A stretch of DNA of 9,767 bases from an uncultured Verrucomicrobiota bacterium (lineage in GTDB: Bacteria; Verrucomicrobiota; Verrucomicrobiia; Chthoniobacterales; SZAS-18): assembly GCA_937873255.1 (NCBI GenBank), contig CALMVM010000310.1, positions 1 through 9,767 on the forward strand, in the 5' to 3' direction. Positions 7,449-9,767 of the stretch are shown here, one piece after another. The notes under the pieces were generated by a model. It worked only from the letters and a program-made list of their open reading frames with translations, made no database searches and was not told the origin of the DNA. The position numbers and the translations under genes were made by a program. Numbering within the stretch: the stretch's first letter is position 1; every line of letters begins with the position of its first letter.

Positions 7449-7599
7449 TAGCACTACTCCGTTACGTGCTGTAAGTGCCTCATCTACAGCCACTGTTTCG
7501 TTGGCGACTTTTGCTTATTCCAGCGTCCCTCTCGGCGTTCTCTTTTGAAAACACGGGTCAGGTTTCGCGTCGGTCGGGGCAGGTGACGGAGTAGTACTA
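7449..7599. mobile_element. 151-bp mini-element with 20-bp imperfect terminal inverted repeats
   Basis: Left end 7449-7468 (TAGCACTACTCCGTTACGTG) and the reverse complement of right end 7580-7599 match at 17 of 20 positions, including an unbroken ACTACTCCGT core. Both outer ends are TA, as expected for an IS630/Tc1-type target duplication. The interior shows no coding sequence. This is the profile of a MITE (a small non-autonomous element moved in trans). It starts immediately after the IS5-type terminal repeat. The family is inferred from the TA ends alone. Confidence 0.55.
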
Positions 7600-7605
7600 A
7601 ACATC

Positions 7606-7633
7606 TAGGGAACGGCTCGGAGAGCCATCCCTA
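7606..7633. repeat. REP-like palindrome
   Basis: TAGGGA (7606-7611) pairs with TCCCTA (7628-7633), and inside it GGCTC (7614-7618) pairs with GAGCC (7622-7626) around a GGA loop; only AC and A are unpaired. It lies 42 bp beyond the TAG stop of the TPR gene. It has no T-tract on either strand, so it is more like an interspersed palindromic repeat than a classical terminator, although it could protect the 3' end of the TPR transcript. Confidence 0.55.
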
Positions 7634-7675
7634 CCTTGTTGATGACGCCTGCGGCGGTGCGCACCCGGGTGCCGA

Positions 7676-8599
7676 CTAAGACTTCGCCGGGCTAACGGAC
7701 GGTCCCGGACTTGCGGCGGGGGAGACCGCAGGTACTACCGCGGCGGGGCTCGCGGCTGGCGTCGGCGAAACGGTGGTGTTCGGGGCAGCCCCTGACGGGG
7801 CTGGTGTCGGCGCAGCCGCGGCGGTCGGCGTGGGCGAAGCGGCTGGCACCACCGCCGGAACCGGCACAACCGACGGCACGGGCGTCGGGCTCGGCAAGGG
7901 GGCCGGAGCCGGTGCGCCGAGAGGCGGCAACGCGTTCAAATAACGTAACGCGTCCTTGGCCTCCAGCGCGCCGACGCTGTTGGGATACGAGGCGATGAGA
8001 TTGTCGTACACACGCCGGGCATCTTCCAACTTCCGCTGGGATTCCAACAACCCCGCCTCGCAAATCCGCGCCTGCGGGGCGGCATAATCGTTCCCGTAGC
8101 TGGAGGCCACCTGTTGGTAAACGGCGCGCGCCTCGTCGAACTTGCCTTGCGCTTCGAGCGCGTTTCCGCGCGCCAGCAGAGCCGCCCCGGCCTGGGGATG
8201 CTTCGGGAATTTTTCCACGAACGTCTGCCACGTCGCCGCCGCGCTCGCGAGATCCTTGGCATCGAACTGGTCACGCGCGAGCAGGAGATAGGCGTTGGCC
8301 GCCGCGAGCGTGCCCGGATAATTGTCGATGACTTTCTGGTACTCGGTGATCGACTTGGCCGCGTCGAGTTCCGCGCTGGCGGCCTCGGACTTGCGGCGCT
8401 GCGTGCTTTGATAAACTTGCGAGCCGATCAGGGCGAGGATCAGCAGCACGACGCCGCCGACGACCATCCACTTGTATTTTTCCCACACCGCCACGCCTTC
8501 CAATATCAGTTCCGGCCCGGCGATGGGTGTGCCGGGACCGCCCGGCGCGTTGGGGGAAAGGGCGTCGGTTTCTTTGGGGAGGGAATTTTGCTTACTCAC
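7676..8599 (-). CDS. Single-pass membrane TPR protein with Pro/Ala-rich C-terminal tail
   Basis: A 307-residue protein starting at GTG (8597-8599) and ending at TAG. Residues 1-40 are polar. Residues 45-63 (MVVGGVVLLILALIGSQVY) form one transmembrane helix after KYK and before QRRK, so the bulk probably lies on the outer, periplasmic side. Residues about 75-222 carry TPR-like helix pairs (KVIDNYPGTLAAANAYLLLA; FVEKFPKHPQAGAALLARGN; KFDEARAVYQQVASSYGNDY; KLEDARRVYDNLIASYPNSV). Residues 224-307 are a low-complexity Pro/Ala/Ser tail. The arrangement recalls YfgM/BamD-like proteins that work with the Sec translocon or envelope assembly; the partner here is unknown and I give no symbol. It lies downstream of cysK on the same strand, separated by 154 bp filled with the TGACGAA inverted repeat. 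No Shine-Dalgarno site precedes the GTG, and there is no ATG near enough to replace it. Confidence 0.85.
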   Translation of the reverse strand: MSKQNSLPKETDALSPNAPGGPGTPIAGPELILEGVAVWEKYKWMVVGGVVLLILALIGSQVYQSTQRRKSEAASAELDAAKSITEYQKVIDNYPGTLAAANAYLLLARDQFDAKDLASAAATWQTFVEKFPKHPQAGAALLARGNALEAQGKFDEARAVYQQVASSYGNDYAAPQARICEAGLLESQRKLEDARRVYDNLIASYPNSVGALEAKDALRYLNALPPLGAPAPAPLPSPTPVPSVVPVPAVVPAASPTPTAAAAPTPAPSGAAPNTTVSPTPAASPAAVVPAVSPAASPGPSVSPAKS

Positions 8600-8605
8600 G
8601 GCTGG

Positions 8606-8753
8606 GAAATGACGAATGACGAATGACGAATGACGAAAACAGAACCTGTGACTTCGATGGGAAGGGAAAACACTGATAGCACGACGAATCCATTTCGCTA
8701 TCCCGCTTTCTGTCTGCCGGCTTCGTCATTCGTCATTCGTCATTCGTCATTTC
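8606..8753. repeat. Long perfect inverted repeat made of TGACGAA heptamers
   Basis: The left arm 8606-8637 is GAAA followed by four TGACGAA heptamers; the right arm 8722-8753 is its exact reverse complement, four TTCGTCA units followed by TTTC. That is 32 bp perfect with an 84-bp loop. The outer right end is the base next to the cysK stop codon, and the left end is 6 bp upstream of the TPR start codon. An RNA through this gap could fold the arms into a long stem, which might end cysK transcription, stabilise its mRNA or hide the TPR start. Heptamer runs of this kind recur, as I recall, in verrucomicrobial genomes. Confidence 0.85.
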
Positions 8754-9728
8754 TTATCCCCCGACCTCCGCGCGCGCCTCGGCGGCCAACGCGGTGCTCA
8801 GGTAACGCTCGCCGGTCGAGCAGGCCACCGTGACGATGAGTTTGCCCTTGTTCTCGGGGCGCTTGGCGATCTCGACGGCGGCGTGAACGTTGGCTCCGGA
8901 ACTGATCCCGGCCAAAATACCCTCTTCCTTCGCCAATCGCCGGGCCATGGCGAACGCATCGTCGTTGGACACGGAGACCACCTCGTCCACGATGTCGAGG
9001 TGCAGGTTGTTCGGCACGAAACCCGCGCCGGTGCCCTGGATTTTGTGCGGACCGGGCTTGACGGGTTCGCCGGCGAGGGTCTGCGCGATGACGGGTGAAT
9101 CCTTCGGCTCGACCGCGATGGCCTTGAAGTTCGGGTTGCGCTTTTTGAGCACTTCCGCCGTGCCGGTGATCGTCCCACCCGTGCCGACGGCGGCGACGAG
9201 GATGTCCACCTTGCCGTCGGTGTCGGCCCAGATTTCCTCGGCGGTCGTCTTCTGGTGGATCGCGGGGTTGGCCGGATTGTTGAACTGCTGCGGCATGAAC
9301 GCGCCGGGCGTGTTGCCGACGATCTCCTGCGCCTTGGCAATCGCCCCCTTCATGCCTTCCGCGCCGGGCGTGAGCACGAGCTTGGCTCCGAGCATGGCGA
9401 GCAGCGTGCGGCGCTCCAGGCTCATCGTTTCGGGCATCGTGAGGATGCACTTGTAGCCCTTGGCCGCGCAGACGAACGCCAGCGCGATGCCGGTGTTGCC
9501 ACTGGTGGGTTCCACGACCACGCTGTCCTTGTTGAGTTTGCCCTCGGCTTCGGCGGCCTCGATCATCGCCATGCCGATGCGGTCCTTGACGCTGCCGAGG
9601 GGATTGAAAAATTCGCACTTGATCGCCACTGTCGCCTCCAACCCAGCGGTGATGTGGTTCAGGCGCACAAGTGGGGTGTGGCCGACGGTCTCGACGATGT
9701 TGTTGTAAATCTTGCCGCTGGTCGTCAT
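8754..9728 (-). CDS. cysK: Cysteine synthase A (O-acetylserine sulfhydrylase)
   Basis: A 324-residue pyridoxal-phosphate enzyme that makes L-cysteine from O-acetylserine and sulfide in the cytoplasm, the last step of sulfate assimilation. The length and motifs are those of the fold-type II CysK family: Lys48 in NPLGSVKDR binds PLP as a Schiff base; TSGNTG (75-80) holds the substrate carboxylate; GTGGT (182-186) binds the PLP phosphate; [11 protein letters not shown] (229-239) is the usual active-site segment; SSGAN lies at 276-280; Ser304 before GERYLST sits near the PLP ring nitrogen. HTPLVRLN near the start is typical. The ATG at 9726-9728 gives a normal N-terminus. No Shine-Dalgarno site is evident in the 39 upstream bases available. 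The TAA stop (8754-8756) directly abuts the TGACGAA inverted repeat. No sulfur-metabolism neighbour is visible. CysM is less likely given the overall match to CysK. Confidence 0.95.
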   Translation of the reverse strand: MTTSGKIYNNIVETVGHTPLVRLNHITAGLEATVAIKCEFFNPLGSVKDRIGMAMIEAAEAEGKLNKDSVVVEPTSGNTGIALAFVCAAKGYKCILTMPETMSLERRTLLAMLGAKLVLTPGAEGMKGAIAKAQEIVGNTPGAFMPQQFNNPANPAIHQKTTAEEIWADTDGKVDILVAAVGTGGTITGTAEVLKKRNPNFKAIAVEPKDSPVIAQTLAGEPVKPGPHKIQGTGAGFVPNNLHLDIVDEVVSVSNDDAFAMARRLAKEEGILAGISSGANVHAAVEIAKRPENKGKLIVTVACSTGERYLSTALAAEARAEVGG

Positions 9729-9767
9729 GGGAAAGGTTTTCGAGTTAGCAGGTGGGAAAACTAGGGA

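Noticed and set aside
1..9767. CRISPR arrays, tRNA or rRNA genes
   Set aside because: No regularly spaced direct repeats with unique spacers, no tRNA cloverleaf and no rRNA-like sequence were seen; the TGACGAA heptamers are contiguous, not spaced.

Overview
The window suggests a GC-rich, Gram-negative-type free-living bacterium. Three things point to the Verrucomicrobia (Opitutaceae-like): very large secreted polysaccharide-degrading enzymes with discoidin (F5/8 type C) and bacterial Ig-like modules, a TTCGTCA heptamer repeat of a kind I recall from verrucomicrobial genomes, and weak or absent Shine-Dalgarno sites on most genes. This placement is an inference, not proof. All convincing intact genes lie on the minus strand, so the window reads from right to left.

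Right part (7676-9728): cysK, an O-acetylserine sulfhydrylase for cysteine synthesis, is followed by a single-pass membrane TPR protein with a Pro/Ala-rich tail. A striking inverted repeat separates them. Its two perfect 32-bp arms are each built on four TGACGAA heptamers, and they fill the gap from 1 bp after the cysK stop codon to 6 bp before the TPR start codon.

Middle part (about 6220-7633): a graveyard of mobile DNA in which the pieces abut almost base to base. They are a broken IS630-family transposase (still carrying a D-D-34-E triad but split by nonsense codons and frameshifts); a 161-bp element bounded by about 43-bp inverted repeats with TGA...TCA ends; the last 33 codons of an IS5-family transposase with its terminal repeat; a second mini-element of 151 bp with 20-bp imperfect terminal repeats ending in TA; and a short REP-like palindrome. 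No ordinary gene lies here.

Left part (1-6219): an AT-rich 584-bp spacer holds three helically phased TGCAT boxes just upstream of a secreted GH81 endo-beta-1,3-glucanase of about 1740 residues. Its catalytic domain appears to be interrupted by an inserted beta-sandwich-like module, and it is followed by three Ig-like and three discoidin domains; the last two discoidin domains are a recent tandem duplication. Directly downstream on the same strand begins a second secreted protein whose mature N-terminus is another discoidin domain, so this looks like a small locus for extracellular glucan (for example laminarin, callose or fungal wall) use.

Nothing here is clearly a new defence or RNA-based system. 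The items most worth a second look are the nested mini-elements, the heptamer inverted repeat, the inserted module in GH81 and the phased TGCAT boxes.
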